This document shows, one piece after another, positions 24,900 to 34,164 of a stretch of DNA of 64,000 bases. The notes beneath the pieces are model-generated. The model saw only the letters and a program-made list of their open reading frames with translations. It had not been told where the DNA came from and ran no database searches. Every line of letters begins with the position of its first letter. The first letter of the stretch is position 1. The position numbers and the translations under genes are program-made. This DNA is from UBA6623 sp965217195 (lineage in GTDB: Bacteria; Acidobacteriota; Terriglobia; Bryobacterales; UBA6623): contig CBDCHL010000005.1 of NCBI GenBank assembly GCA_965217195.1, positions 1,625,541 to 1,689,540 on the forward strand. The letters are read 5' to 3'.

Positions 24900-25616
24900 C
24901 TAGCTGCCGGGGTTTTCCGCCGTCAAGACCACTATATCGACGCGGCGGTTCTTAGCTCGGTTTTGCACACTGTTGTTGGGCACGAGCGGCTGATACTCGC
25001 CGTATCCCGCGGCAGAGAGACGCTCAACCGGCAGCGAACTCTCGTTGACCAAGAACTGCAAAACCGCGATCGCCCGAGCTGTCGCAAGTTGCCAGTTCGA
25101 AGGGTACTTCTTCGTCCGGATCGGTGTATCGTCGGTGTGCCCTTCGAGCCTAACCGGGCGCGAGTTCCGCGCCAGCGTGCGGCCGACCTTCCGCATGATT
25201 CCGCGGGCTTCGAATCCCAGTTGCGCTCGGCCCGGCGCGAACAATGCCGACTCCGTGAGGCTCAAAACCAACCCCCGCGGTTCAATGGAAATCGTGACCT
25301 TGCCGCTTTCAATTTCAGGAAGGAGTTCGGCCTCGAATTGAGGTTCCAACTCATCCAGCGCGCGCCGCAAGTTGTCGAGCGACTCTACCGAAGAGTCCTT
25401 CTCAAGGTCCTCCGCTAATGCGTAGCGGCGAGACTCGGTGTCCCCTAGTCGGTCCACCAAGGCGTGGAACGTCGCCGCGAACGACCGCATCTTCGACGGA
25501 TCCATGGTCGAAGAGGAAAACAATACGACAAAGAACGCGAAGAGCAGGGTGATGAAATCCGCGTACGAGACCAGCCAGCGATCGTGATTCTCTTCGCTAT
25601 AAACCCGTCTACGCAT
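24900..25616 (-). CDS. motB: MotB-like / OmpA-family peptidoglycan-binding protein
   Basis: A 238-residue protein with a short basic N-terminus (MRRRVYSEENHDRWLVSYAD), a single membrane helix with the MotB-type plug Asp (SYADFITLLFAFFVVLFSSS, residues about 17-36), a coiled linker and a C-terminal OmpA domain (LEGHTDDTPI near 160, AAGYGEYQPLVPN, KNRRVDIVV near the end). The ATG at 25616 gives the MotB-like start; longer frames add an unlikely Arg/Pro-rich stretch. MotB couples stator proton flow to cell-wall anchoring. No motA lies next to it and no flagellar gene is in the window, so the partner and the gene symbol are tentative. Confidence 0.8.
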   Translation of the reverse strand: MRRRVYSEENHDRWLVSYADFITLLFAFFVVLFSSSTMDPSKMRSFAATFHALVDRLGDTESRRYALAEDLEKDSSVESLDNLRRALDELEPQFEAELLPEIESGKVTISIEPRGLVLSLTESALFAPGRAQLGFEARGIMRKVGRTLARNSRPVRLEGHTDDTPIRTKKYPSNWQLATARAIAVLQFLVNESSLPVERLSAAGYGEYQPLVPNNSVQNRAKNRRVDIVVLTAENPGS

Positions 25617-25906
25617 GGGGCCGCTTAGCTCATATCGGCCCTCGGAACGCGGAAGTGAATCAGCAAGTAGTCCGGTAGCGGCCGGCACTCGTGTCCGTCC
25701 AAGGCGATAGTCATGATCGGTTCTTGGGTTCGCACCCGAAGACTGCATAGTCAGGTGACCGTACCGCCCGGCAGGCGCAGCCCGGAATACCACCCAGCTT
25801 GAGATGCGGCCGGACGGCAGGCGTCGCGGCCTGCACGGCAAACTATTCAACGGTTCGGAAGAGCACGCTCAGCGGATCGGGGTACGCCGGCGTGCGATGG
25901 CGGGAA

Positions 25907-26110
25907 TCACGAATCGGCTTTATCGGCCGCACGGAAGTGGTAGGTTTCGATATTCTCGGTCAATCCGATGTCGGGAAATTCTATATCGAGGGCGTTGCCC
26001 TGGTCCCGAACGGCTTTGACTACGCCGACGGCCCCGGCGGGAATGCGGTAGCGGCGCACCGCTCCGATCGCCTCAACCAGGCCGCCTTCTTTGATTGCTT
26101 CCGTAGACAT
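25907..26110 (-). CDS. Small protein, DUF4926-like
   Basis: A 67-residue protein with a strong AAGGAG site 8 bases before the ATG. The first half (LVEAIGAVRRYRIPAGAVGVV) and the strands that follow (NALDIEFPDIG) suggest a small beta-barrel like those of DUF4926/KOW-like proteins that bind partners or RNA. Function unknown. It lies 290 bases upstream of motB on the same strand and 69 bases downstream of the Hfq-like gene. Confidence 0.6.
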   Translation of the reverse strand: MSTEAIKEGGLVEAIGAVRRYRIPAGAVGVVKAVRDQGNALDIEFPDIGLTENIETYHFRAADKADS

Positions 26111-26179
26111 AGATGACTCCTTCTGAAGTGAATTTCTTACTGTGGCGGGCGGCCGAACCCGTAAGCCGGCCGGTTGCCT

Positions 26180-26614
26180 CTAGGCCCCCTGAGCTTGTCC
26201 GTTTGCTCCGCCACGGCCGTTCGTTTGGCTCGTCTCGTGCGTTTCAGCATCCTCATCCGCATCGTCGTCGTCGGAGCCGTTGTCGGCTTCGTCTTGCTTG
26301 TAGAGGTATTTGATTCCGTCTTTGTAGACCAACAAATTCGGCCCCTCGCCACGGCTCAATTTCAGACAGCTTCGGTCATACCATTCGATGATCCCGAATA
26401 ACTCCTCTCCGTCGCGCAACACCACCACCATGGGCGTGCGGTTCTGCATCTGCTTGATGTAGTAAAAACTCTCGGCGTGCGTTTGGTCCGGGGGCGCCGA
26501 GCGTTTTTGGCGCTGGCTCCGCGGCGGCCGCTTGCGGCGGTTCATCTGTTCTTTCACTTCATCGAGCGACGGGCGAATCAGCCTACGGTGGGAGGAGTCA
26601 GCAGAGTCCTTCAT
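26180..26614 (-). CDS. Extended Hfq-like (Sm-fold) RNA-binding protein
   Basis: A 144-residue protein. The centre (residues about 48-105) resembles Hfq: an N-terminal helix AESFYYIKQM, then TPMVVVLRDGEELFGIIEWYD (Sm1 strands) and LKLSRGEGPNLLVYKDGIKYLY (the Sm2 VYKHAI-like turn). The N-terminal 45 residues are very basic (NRRKRPPRSQRQKR) and the C-terminal 38 strongly acidic (SDDDDADEDAE) then Gly-rich. Classical Hfq lacks the basic extension. Start chosen at 26614, with GGAGAGG 8 bases upstream. Probably an RNA chaperone; whether it forms a hexamer is not shown. Confidence 0.72.
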   Translation of the reverse strand: MKDSADSSHRRLIRPSLDEVKEQMNRRKRPPRSQRQKRSAPPDQTHAESFYYIKQMQNRTPMVVVLRDGEELFGIIEWYDRSCLKLSRGEGPNLLVYKDGIKYLYKQDEADNGSDDDDADEDAETHETSQTNGRGGANGQAQGA

Positions 26615-26887
26615 GAACAAACCTCTCCAGTAAGATCCGGCTCCGGTAAGGGAGCAAGGATTAGCCGGCAACGCTAGGGGCGCCTGTACGTCGTGTATTT
26701 GAAATCCAACGGAGGATTCCGGTTTCGTCCGATCGAAAGAGGGGGGCGAAAACTCGCGAACAGAAGCGCGAAGCCGTTTCTGCCGGCCGACTTATCTTAT
26801 GGATATCACATATCCGGACCGGCCGGCAACGCGGCCGAGCGAGCGTTGGAGGGCGAGTCCCCCGGAGGTGTTCCATTGCTCTCCCGA

Positions 26888-27976
26888 TTAGCCCGTTGAG
26901 GCGTCGGCGCGTAACGTAAGCGCGAACGACTCGAGCGCGATCTGCTTTTGAATATTTCGGCGCTCAAGACGGCGCATTTCGTCGATTTCAACGACCGCCT
27001 TCTCAACCCACGGAAAAGAGATCCGGCTTGCGAGCTGTCGTATCCGATCCACCACATCCATGTTGATCAAATCATCGCGCCCGAGTTTGGAGTGGATCAG
27101 GTCCTGGAGCAGCCCATAGAGGGAGTCTGTCAATGTTTCCAGCGGGTCGCCGCCGCGGCGGGCCGCGCTTTGGGTCGCCGGCAACAGCTCAATAAAAGGG
27201 TCTTCGCCCGCGGCGGTCCCCAGCACCGTCAGCATCGCTTCACGCCGCCGGGTATAAGCTTCCACGTCGAGGTTCAGTGCACGCCCGGGGCTACCTTGCG
27301 CCCAACCCGCCAACCGCGCATGCTCCCCGGAGTCAATCTCAGGCCGGGTGGCGAAAAATTGCGCCATCTCTTCGGTTGAAAGCGGCCCAAAGTGAAACGG
27401 GATGGAACGCGATCGGATGGTCGGCAACAAGTCGAACGGGTTTTCCGCCGTGAGAATGATCGTCAGCGTCGGCGCGGGTTCTTCGAGAGTCTTGAGCAAC
27501 GAGTTGGCGGCTTCCTCGTTGGCCCGATCGGCGTGATCAACCACGAAGAATCGCCGACGCCCCTCAGAAGGGCCAAAGCGTGCCGCCTCACGTAAACGCC
27601 GCGCCTGCTCGATTGTGATCATCCGTAGCGGCCCATCAGGGGGAAAAATCAACAAATCCGGGTGCGTGGAGACGATTAGAGGATTGTCGAGCCGCTTCGC
27701 GGCCGGCATTTTGAGACGCTCGGCGAAGATCTGCTCAATGGGTTCGGTCGAAAGATCCGCATTGAGCATCCGTCGGCAATTCGAGCAAGTCCCGCAAGGG
27801 TCTGCCGCGGGTCCCTGGTCACAGTTCGCAGCCGCTGCGAGCAAGCGTGCCGCTGTCCCTTTACCGACTCCGCGCGGGCCACTGAACAGCAACGTCTGCG
27901 GCAAGCGCTGCTCCGCGACCATGCCGCGCAGCACGTCGACAATGCGCGAGTTTCCGAAAAACGTGTCAAAACTCAT
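26888..27976 (-). CDS. holB: DNA polymerase III subunit delta'
   Basis: A 362-residue clamp-loader subunit. Walker A-like GPRGVGKGTAAR near residue 33, zinc-binding CGTCSNC near 60, sensor-type VVDHADRANEEAANSLLKTLEEP near 150 and TIILTAENPFDLLPTIRSRS near 175, then the helical C-terminal domain. The SRC arginine finger is replaced by SRS, as is usual for delta'. It loads the beta clamp together with delta and tau/gamma. Divergent in function from its neighbours; the preceding gene is glgC on the same strand, 180 bases away. Confidence 0.92.
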   Translation of the reverse strand: MSFDTFFGNSRIVDVLRGMVAEQRLPQTLLFSGPRGVGKGTAARLLAAAANCDQGPAADPCGTCSNCRRMLNADLSTEPIEQIFAERLKMPAAKRLDNPLIVSTHPDLLIFPPDGPLRMITIEQARRLREAARFGPSEGRRRFFVVDHADRANEEAANSLLKTLEEPAPTLTIILTAENPFDLLPTIRSRSIPFHFGPLSTEEMAQFFATRPEIDSGEHARLAGWAQGSPGRALNLDVEAYTRRREAMLTVLGTAAGEDPFIELLPATQSAARRGGDPLETLTDSLYGLLQDLIHSKLGRDDLINMDVVDRIRQLASRISFPWVEKAVVEIDEMRRLERRNIQKQIALESFALTLRADASTG

Positions 27977-28159
27977 CAGCAGAAGACCCGCGGATCACAA
28001 ACGAAGAGAGGATCGCCACGCCGACCCCGAATGGCGTTCGCCCGACCGGCTTGTCACTATGGTAGCCAAGCCGAAACCCGTTGAGGTGACCGGGCGCGGG
28101 CCGAGCGGCTTCGCGAGACGCTCACAGGACAAAGCGGCGGGATAGGCGTCAGAGCTAAC

Positions 28160-29464
28160 CTACCGAACAGCGAGCGCTTCCTCTCGCAGCCTTTCCATCC
28201 GTTCCACGCCCTGTCCAAACGGCGCCGGCGCGGTCGCGACTCCGGGCGAATCCGCGTGCACGATAACGACTCCCGACTCCGTCACAAAGTGTCCCCGGCG
28301 TCTATCTTCCTCCGAGTCAAGGCCAATCTCGGTGTAATCCGGCAGCCGAACGCCGGTATCCACAATCGCCCGCCGCACACGACTATGGCGGCCCACGGTA
28401 ACACGGGGGAAGAGGATAGCCTGCTCGACCTCCGCGTAGCCGTTAACGCGAACTCCGGGAGAAAGGATGCTGTTCGTCACGGGAGCCCCCGAAACGACGC
28501 AACCTGCACAAACCATCGAATTGACTCCAACACCGACGCGCCGCCCATTCTCGGAGACCACGAACTTCGCCGGGGGGTACTGCGGTTGATAAGTTCGCAA
28601 CGGCCAAGCGTCTTCGTACAGATTGAAAGCCGGGTCGGCGCCGACCAGATCCATGCTCGCCTCGAAATAGGCATCGAGAGTTCCGATATCCCGCCAATAT
28701 GGAGACTCGTTGCGATTCTCGTCGACAAAGTCGTAGGCGAACACCCGCTCGCCCTCCGCAACCATCCGCGGTATGACGTCTTTTCCGAAATCGTGTGTGC
28801 TGTTACCCGCGGCATGATCGACCTCGAGCGCAGCGAGAAGAGCCCGCGTGGAAAACAGGTAGATCCCCATCGACGCGCTGCACATCGCAGCATTCGAACG
28901 GGACCGCGCCGGCGATTCATGCCGCGGTTTTTCCTCGAACCCGCGGATGCGAAAGTCCTCGTCGGCTTCGACCACCCCAAAACGCTTCGCCTCGCCCGGT
29001 GTGACCAGCGTCGTCCCCACCGTAACATTGGCTCCTCGCTCGCGGTGCCAATCGAACATCCGTTGGTAATTCATCTTGTAGACGTGATCCGCCGCGAGGA
29101 TCAGCGTGCCGACCGGATCGTCGGCCTCAATGCTGCGCGCGTTTTGAAACACCGCGTCGGCCGTGCCGAGATACCAGTCTTCGCTCACGCGCTGGGTCGG
29201 CGGCAAGATCTCGATCATCTCGCCCACCTCGGGTGAAAGGATGTTCCACGCCTGTCGAACATGCCGGTTGAGCGTCAGTGCCTTGTACTGCGTCAGGATG
29301 TAGATGCGCCGAAGTCCCGAGTTCAAACAATTCGAAAGCGTGATGTCGATGATGCGATAGATGCCCCCGAACGGAACAGCCGGTTTGGCAATCTCGCTCG
29401 TGAGTGGATGCAGCCTTTCGCCCGCCCCGCCGGCAAGCATGATCGTTAGAATCTTGGGTCCCAC
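28160..29464 (-). CDS. glgC: Glucose-1-phosphate adenylyltransferase
   Basis: ADP-glucose pyrophosphorylase, about 434 residues, making ADP-glucose for glycogen. Features: MLAGGAGERLHPLT nucleotide loop at the start, KPAVPFGGIYRIIDITLSN, QYKALTLNRHV, WYLGTADAVFQN, the FGVVEADEDFRIRGFEEKP block, YWRDIGTLDAY near 260 and a C-terminal left-handed beta-helix (TVGRHSRVRRAIVDTGVRLP). The start is uncertain: AAGGAG overlaps the GTG at 29464, and an ATT further in would be better spaced. The GTG is used here. Other glycogen genes are absent from the window. Confidence 0.93.
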   Translation of the reverse strand: MGPKILTIMLAGGAGERLHPLTSEIAKPAVPFGGIYRIIDITLSNCLNSGLRRIYILTQYKALTLNRHVRQAWNILSPEVGEMIEILPPTQRVSEDWYLGTADAVFQNARSIEADDPVGTLILAADHVYKMNYQRMFDWHRERGANVTVGTTLVTPGEAKRFGVVEADEDFRIRGFEEKPRHESPARSRSNAAMCSASMGIYLFSTRALLAALEVDHAAGNSTHDFGKDVIPRMVAEGERVFAYDFVDENRNESPYWRDIGTLDAYFEASMDLVGADPAFNLYEDAWPLRTYQPQYPPAKFVVSENGRRVGVGVNSMVCAGCVVSGAPVTNSILSPGVRVNGYAEVEQAILFPRVTVGRHSRVRRAIVDTGVRLPDYTEIGLDSEEDRRRGHFVTESGVVIVHADSPGVATAPAPFGQGVERMERLREEALAVR

Positions 29465-29807
29465 TCCTTGATGGTCCAATCGCCTCAACGCAACCGTAAG
29501 CCTAGCCCGTTCCGAATCCTGCGCGAAAGTCAAAACCATAAAGAATCGGCAATTTTGTCGAAATCCGATAGATCGGAAATCAGAAGTTCGCTCCAGGCCG
29601 CGAGGAGCAAGCGGTCGGGAACACGGTTACACTGGTACGAGCAGTGCAAGCAGGCTCCTCAACCGCTTGGTCGCTATTCACCGATTCGGTGGTTATCCAC
29701 CGGTTTCGCGTGATGCTTATCGATCCTAAGTCTTTTATTTTCAGCACAAATGTCGTTGGCCGACCGCGTGCAACCAGCGAAGGGCTGAGATCGTCTAAGG
29801 AGTGGCC

Positions 29808-32699
29808 ATGAATACGTTGCAAAAAACATGGACCCTGATAGCAGCCGCCCTTCTGTGCGCGCCGGCCTGGCCCGTCGCGGCCGCGCCCGCCAACGAGTCA
29901 GACCTGGGCGTTGCGAGGGTAAGTCTCACCAACGGCGAAGTCACGTTACGGCGCGGAGAGTCCGGCGACTGGGTCGAGGCGCGTGTCAACACACCGCTCG
30001 TCGAGGGGGACGCCCTGGCAACGGGCCGCGCGGCACGTACAGAAATCCAGCTCGACTCCAGGAATTTCGCCCGCCTTGCCGGAGATTCGCAGGTCAACCT
30101 TACTGAGTTGGGCAACCGGCGCTTCCGGCTTCAGCTCGATCGCGGAAACCTCACTTACAACGAACTGAAGGACGGCGAAGCCGACGTCGACATCGAAACA
30201 CCCCACGTCGCCATCCGACCCCTGGAGCGCGGAATGTATCGCGTCGAGGTCGGCTTTGACGGGCGAACAGTGATTACCGTCCGGCGAGGCAAGGTTGAAA
30301 TCGCTTCCAAGGTCGGTACCGAGCAGCTACGACGCGGTAAGACCATGGTAGTGCGCACCGACCCGGACGGCGACCCCGAATTCCACGTGGTCGATGCCTC
30401 CCCGAAGGACGATTGGGACCGCTGGAATGAGCGACGTGAAAAGCAGCTTCGCAAATCGGAAAGTCGCCGCTATGTCAGTCAAGACATCTACGGCGTGGAG
30501 GACCTCGACGACCACGGCAACTGGCGCTACGTCTCCGGCTATGGCTACAGTTGGTTCCCCTCCGTCAGTGTTGGCTGGTCGCCCTATCGGCACGGCCGTT
30601 GGAGCTGGCTCGACTACTACGGTTGGAGCTGGGTTGGCTACGAGCCCTGGGGCTGGGCGCCCTACCACTACGGACGCTGGTATCGCCACCATCACCACGG
30701 CTGGGGTTGGTACCCGGGGCACCGCTACCGGCGGCACTATTGGAGGCCGGCGCTTGTGGCGTTCTTCGGCTACGGCGGCCACCACGGCTTCCGAGCCGGC
30801 TTTGGATTCGGGTTCGGCAATATCGGTTGGGTTCCGCTGGCTCCGTACGAACCGTACTATCCCTGGTACGGTGGCCGCTACAGACACGGTTATGGCGGTC
30901 GCCATGGGCGCAACACCACAATCTATGTCGACAACAGCGTCAACATTTACAACAACTATCGCAATGCCCGCACTCGCGACGGCGTGACGATGGTGGATGC
31001 GCAAAACTTCGCCCGCGGGCGGGTCCGCAACCCGCGTTCACCGCGGCAAGGCGAGTTGCGCCAGGCGCGCTTGATGCGCGGTCAGGTGCCCGTGGTCCCT
31101 GAGCGAGAGAGTCGCGGCCGCATGGTCCGCGCCGCCAATGATCGAGCAGGACGCAGCGGCGCCGCACGCAGCCGTACCGGCGCCGCGCAAAGCCGAAATT
31201 TCTTTTCGAGGCAACCGACGCGCAGCCGTGGGACCCGGACATCTTTCGAGCAGCAGAGACAACAGATGTCGCGGTCGGTGCAGGCCTTTCAATCATCACA
31301 GCCAACGAATCGCCGCACTCCCGCCGCCGCGCGAGCGCGCTCGGGGAGCGGCGGGAATAGGGTTGCCGTGACCGACTCGGCCGGCACGGCGGGCACCTCA
31401 GGCACCCCTTCCGGCGGCAACGTAGGCGGGAACCGAACTGTTGCGCCGGACCGAGCGGGACCGCGCTCGCGCAGCTCTGTGGCGGACCGAAGTGGGCCCG
31501 GCCGCAGTCCGCGGCCTAATAGCGACTGGCGGAATCTCGGGGGCGTTCGAAATGGCCGTTCTTCCGACCCGACAAGCGGCGGTGCGACCGGCGGTTCACG
31601 GTCAGCCCGCGCGCTCCGGCAAAACGCACCAACCGCTGCATCGGAAACGCGCTCCGGAACCCCGAGGACCGCAAACCCGGCTCGGACCGGGCGCCCGACC
31701 GGGAACCGCGCACAAACAGACGGCGCGGCCGCCTCCCTGTCCCGATCCCGCGGATCGTCCAGGCAGGTCAATACAAGTCGCCGAGTCGCCACGCCAACGA
31801 CCTGGCGGCGATTCGGCAGCGCGCGAGCCGGGTCGAGCCGGAACTCGTCGGCAGGCCGACCGACCGCGGCGGCGGCCGGGAATTCCCGTTCCAGGATTGG
31901 CGGCAACTCCGCGCCCCGGCAGAGTCAAACCCGCGCTACCGGCCCGCGGTCGCGTTCGATCACACCGGATGCGGGCAGTGGATCTCGTGGTTTCTCGCCG
32001 CGAGGTCGTTCCCGTGTCGGCAACAGCGGTGCGAACCTGGGCTCGTCCTCCCGGACTTTCAATCTCCCCAGACCGGTCGCAGGCAATCGCACCAGCAGGT
32101 CGTCCGCGAGGAACCCGGCTAACGGAGGAAACTCAAGGACATTCCGCCAGGCGAACCCGGTCGAAGGGAGCCGCGGTAATCGCCGCTCGACATTCCAACC
32201 GCGAAGCCGCTCACGTATATCGACGCCCAATGCCCCAACCCGAAACGCGCCCTCAGCGCGTAACTCGAGTTCGAGCTCACGTGGCGCCTTCGCACCCCGA
32301 ACGAGATCACGCGCCCCCAGCGTGCGGCAAAGCGGCGGCTACGCTTCCCGAGGATCTGTTGGCTCGGCACCCCGCACGTCCAGACCCCGAAGCAGCAGCC
32401 GTTCGGCCGGCTCCGGCAGGTCTCCTGCCTTCGGAGGCTCTCGATCCGCGGCCGGGCGCTCGCGGTCCGGCGGCGGATTTGGCGGATCCGCCAGGCGCGC
32501 CCCAGCCCCGCGTTCCGGAGGCAGCTTCAGCGGCAGCAAACGCGGATCCTTCGGTGGCGGTAGGTCGATGAGCCGCGGCGGCGGCAGGTCCCGCGCACCG
32601 TCCTCCGGAGGACGCTCCGGCGGCGGAGCCCGTTCCAGTGGCGGTGGTGGACGATCAAGCAGCGGATCCCGAGGCGGCGGGCGCTTCGGCCGCCGCTAG
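29808..32699 (+). CDS. FecR-domain / DUF6600 protein with a very long Arg-Ser-Gly-rich tail
   Basis: A 963-residue exported protein. Signal peptide at residues 1-24. A FecR-type domain spans about 35-200 (GEVTLRRGESGDWVEARVNT, VEIASKVGTEQLRRGKTMVV). Residues 220-390 are Trp/Tyr/Gly/His-rich (WRYVSGYGYSWFPSVSVGW, YEPWGWAPYHYGRW), as in DUF6600/YXWGXW-type proteins. The last 520 residues are low-complexity Arg/Ser/Gly/Asn, ending in GGGRSSSGSRGGGRFGRR, presumably disordered. The ATG at 29808 is favoured over the GTG two codons earlier because AAGGAG touches that GTG. Possible role: an envelope or polymer-binding protein; not established. Confidence 0.75.
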   Translation: MNTLQKTWTLIAAALLCAPAWPVAAAPANESDLGVARVSLTNGEVTLRRGESGDWVEARVNTPLVEGDALATGRAARTEIQLDSRNFARLAGDSQVNLTELGNRRFRLQLDRGNLTYNELKDGEADVDIETPHVAIRPLERGMYRVEVGFDGRTVITVRRGKVEIASKVGTEQLRRGKTMVVRTDPDGDPEFHVVDASPKDDWDRWNERREKQLRKSESRRYVSQDIYGVEDLDDHGNWRYVSGYGYSWFPSVSVGWSPYRHGRWSWLDYYGWSWVGYEPWGWAPYHYGRWYRHHHHGWGWYPGHRYRRHYWRPALVAFFGYGGHHGFRAGFGFGFGNIGWVPLAPYEPYYPWYGGRYRHGYGGRHGRNTTIYVDNSVNIYNNYRNARTRDGVTMVDAQNFARGRVRNPRSPRQGELRQARLMRGQVPVVPERESRGRMVRAANDRAGRSGAARSRTGAAQSRNFFSRQPTRSRGTRTSFEQQRQQMSRSVQAFQSSQPTNRRTPAAARARSGSGGNRVAVTDSAGTAGTSGTPSGGNVGGNRTVAPDRAGPRSRSSVADRSGPGRSPRPNSDWRNLGGVRNGRSSDPTSGGATGGSRSARALRQNAPTAASETRSGTPRTANPARTGRPTGNRAQTDGAAASLSRSRGSSRQVNTSRRVATPTTWRRFGSARAGSSRNSSAGRPTAAAAGNSRSRIGGNSAPRQSQTRATGPRSRSITPDAGSGSRGFSPRGRSRVGNSGANLGSSSRTFNLPRPVAGNRTSRSSARNPANGGNSRTFRQANPVEGSRGNRRSTFQPRSRSRISTPNAPTRNAPSARNSSSSSRGAFAPRTRSRAPSVRQSGGYASRGSVGSAPRTSRPRSSSRSAGSGRSPAFGGSRSAAGRSRSGGGFGGSARRAPAPRSGGSFSGSKRGSFGGGRSMSRGGGRSRAPSSGGRSGGGARSSGGGGRSSSGSRGGGRFGRR

Positions 32700-33061
32700 C
32701 GGCATCCAGGGTGACCCTGCCGGCGGCTTACAGTCAGATAATGCCGGGAGAGATGCGGGCCCCGGACTTCTTTCTCGACGACATCCTGTCTTGTCTTTGG
32801 CGACATCCGGCGGCTACACGGCAAGCCCCGGGTTAAGCGAAGCGAAACCCTTGGTCCCCGCCACAAAGGCGTAGCGCAGGGTTCGAAGAAACCTGCGGCT
32901 TTTTCCGGATGGGGCGTACGAAGAACGCGCGATTCCACCGCGCGCCGGACTCATGTCCGCAACCGTCTTCCGGTCGCGTCCGGGGCGCGCGATCTTAGGC
33001 CGAAAATCTAGGCGCGAAAGCTGAGCAATCCTTACGCTAGCGCTCCCAGGACACAAGCCGG
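32700..33061. other. Gene-free spacer between convergent genes
   Basis: Lies between the FecR-type gene and the minus-strand hydrolase. The short open frames have no family resemblance. No clear terminator hairpin with a T run was found. Confidence 0.4.
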
Positions 33062-33745
33062 CTATTTTTCGGCGAACTCAAGAAACGCTTTTCGGACCCT
33101 CCTCGCCACATCCTGGATCGCCTCTGTGCCGGACCGACGCGTAATCAACCCGTGCCCGCCTCCTTCAATCACGAATAGTTCCGTCGTAGGACGAATCAAT
33201 TCGAGCGCCCCGCGCATCTCTTCCACCGAGCCGAAACCGTCTTTCGTGCCGTGGGCGAAGAATGTGGGTATGTTGAGGCCGGGGAAATGCTCGGTCCGCA
33301 ATCTGTCGGCCTTCCCTGGCGGATGCAAGGGATAGGAAATCAGCAATAAACCTTCCGTAAGAGTCTTGTCTTCAGCCGCGGCCATCGTCGCTTGCCGCCC
33401 GCCGTACGATTGCCCACCCAAATAAACGGGCCCCGGAAGATCCTCCCGCAGAGCAGCTACCGCCCGCCGCAAGCCTTCGCGGTCGCGCTTGGCGTCCCCG
33501 CCATACGGCGGACCTTTCGGGTGAGCCTGACGATAGGGCAAATCACAGCGCAACACGGCAACGCCCGCGGATGCGAATTCCTCGGCCAGTGCCACCAGCA
33601 ACGGCGCGTCGCAGTTTGAGCCGGCGCCGTGCGTCAAAACCAAACCGGCGCGCTTCGGTTTGCGGGAGGCGGGTGAGTGAACGTAGCCGGAGACGGAGGG
33701 TCCATCCGGAAAATCACGAGAAAAGCGTACAAACCCGGGCGGCAT
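33062..33745 (-). CDS. Alpha/beta hydrolase, KANL3/Tex30-like (dienelactone-hydrolase clan)
   Basis: A 227-residue serine hydrolase. The oxyanion segment LVLTHGAGSNCDAPLL is near residue 36, RCDLPYRQAHPKGPP near 67, and the nucleophile elbow GGQSYGGRQATM near 109. The acid in FFAHGTKDGFGSVEEM and the catalytic His in VIEGGGHGL complete the triad. This arrangement matches the bacterial family related to KANL3/Tex30. The substrate is unknown and no signal peptide is present, so it is probably cytoplasmic. It stands alone. Confidence 0.85.
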   Translation of the reverse strand: MPPGFVRFSRDFPDGPSVSGYVHSPASRKPKRAGLVLTHGAGSNCDAPLLVALAEEFASAGVAVLRCDLPYRQAHPKGPPYGGDAKRDREGLRRAVAALREDLPGPVYLGGQSYGGRQATMAAAEDKTLTEGLLLISYPLHPPGKADRLRTEHFPGLNIPTFFAHGTKDGFGSVEEMRGALELIRPTTELFVIEGGGHGLITRRSGTEAIQDVARRVRKAFLEFAEK

Positions 33746-33891
33746 GAGGAGTCATGCGAGACGAACCCCTATTCTATGACGAACCGGCTCACCCCACGAG
33801 CCGTTGCCCCTAACCCCTGTTTCGCCGCCCCAACACGGCTAACCCCCGCCCAAAGCGCCCTCAAACCACTCGGCCGCTCGGGCCGGAACGA

Positions 33892-34164
33892 TCATCCGGC
33901 GCTTGCGGCTTCCGCCGACAGAGCTTCGGGAGGCTCAATAGCGTCGGGAGCGCTGACGGCCTCCGGAGAGGTCACATCGTAAGCCTGTAGCCCCTTCGGT
34001 CCTTCCTTGATCTCAAACTCGACCTCGTCTCCTTCTTCGAGTTTACGATAGCCATCCGTCATGATCGCCGAGAAATGCACAAAAACATCCTGCCCGTCAG
34101 AGCGCTTGATGAATCCGTACCCTTTGGGTGCGCTGAACCACTTGACGACTCCTACTTCTTTCAC
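33892..34164 (-). CDS. csp: Cold-shock-domain protein with an Ala/Pro/Glu tail
   Basis: A 90-residue protein. Residues 1-66 are a CspA-type OB fold with RNP1-like KGYGFIKR and RNP2-like VFVHFSAI, followed by EGDEVEFEIKEGPKGLQAYDV. It binds single-stranded RNA/DNA and relieves structure at low temperature. Residues 67-90 form a non-conserved tail (SPEAVSAPDAIEPPEALSAE). The start is GTG at 34164, with GGAG 8 bases upstream. The long upstream spacer could hold a structured leader as in other csp genes, but none was identified. Confidence 0.92.
   Translation of the reverse strand: MKEVGVVKWFSAPKGYGFIKRSDGQDVFVHFSAIMTDGYRKLEEGDEVEFEIKEGPKGLQAYDVTSPEAVSAPDAIEPPEALSAEAASAG

Noticed and set aside
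31441..32571. 376-codon plus-strand open frame inside the FecR-type gene
   Set aside because: It is an alternate frame of the low-complexity tail (Pro/Arg/Ala-rich) and has no independent start signals.
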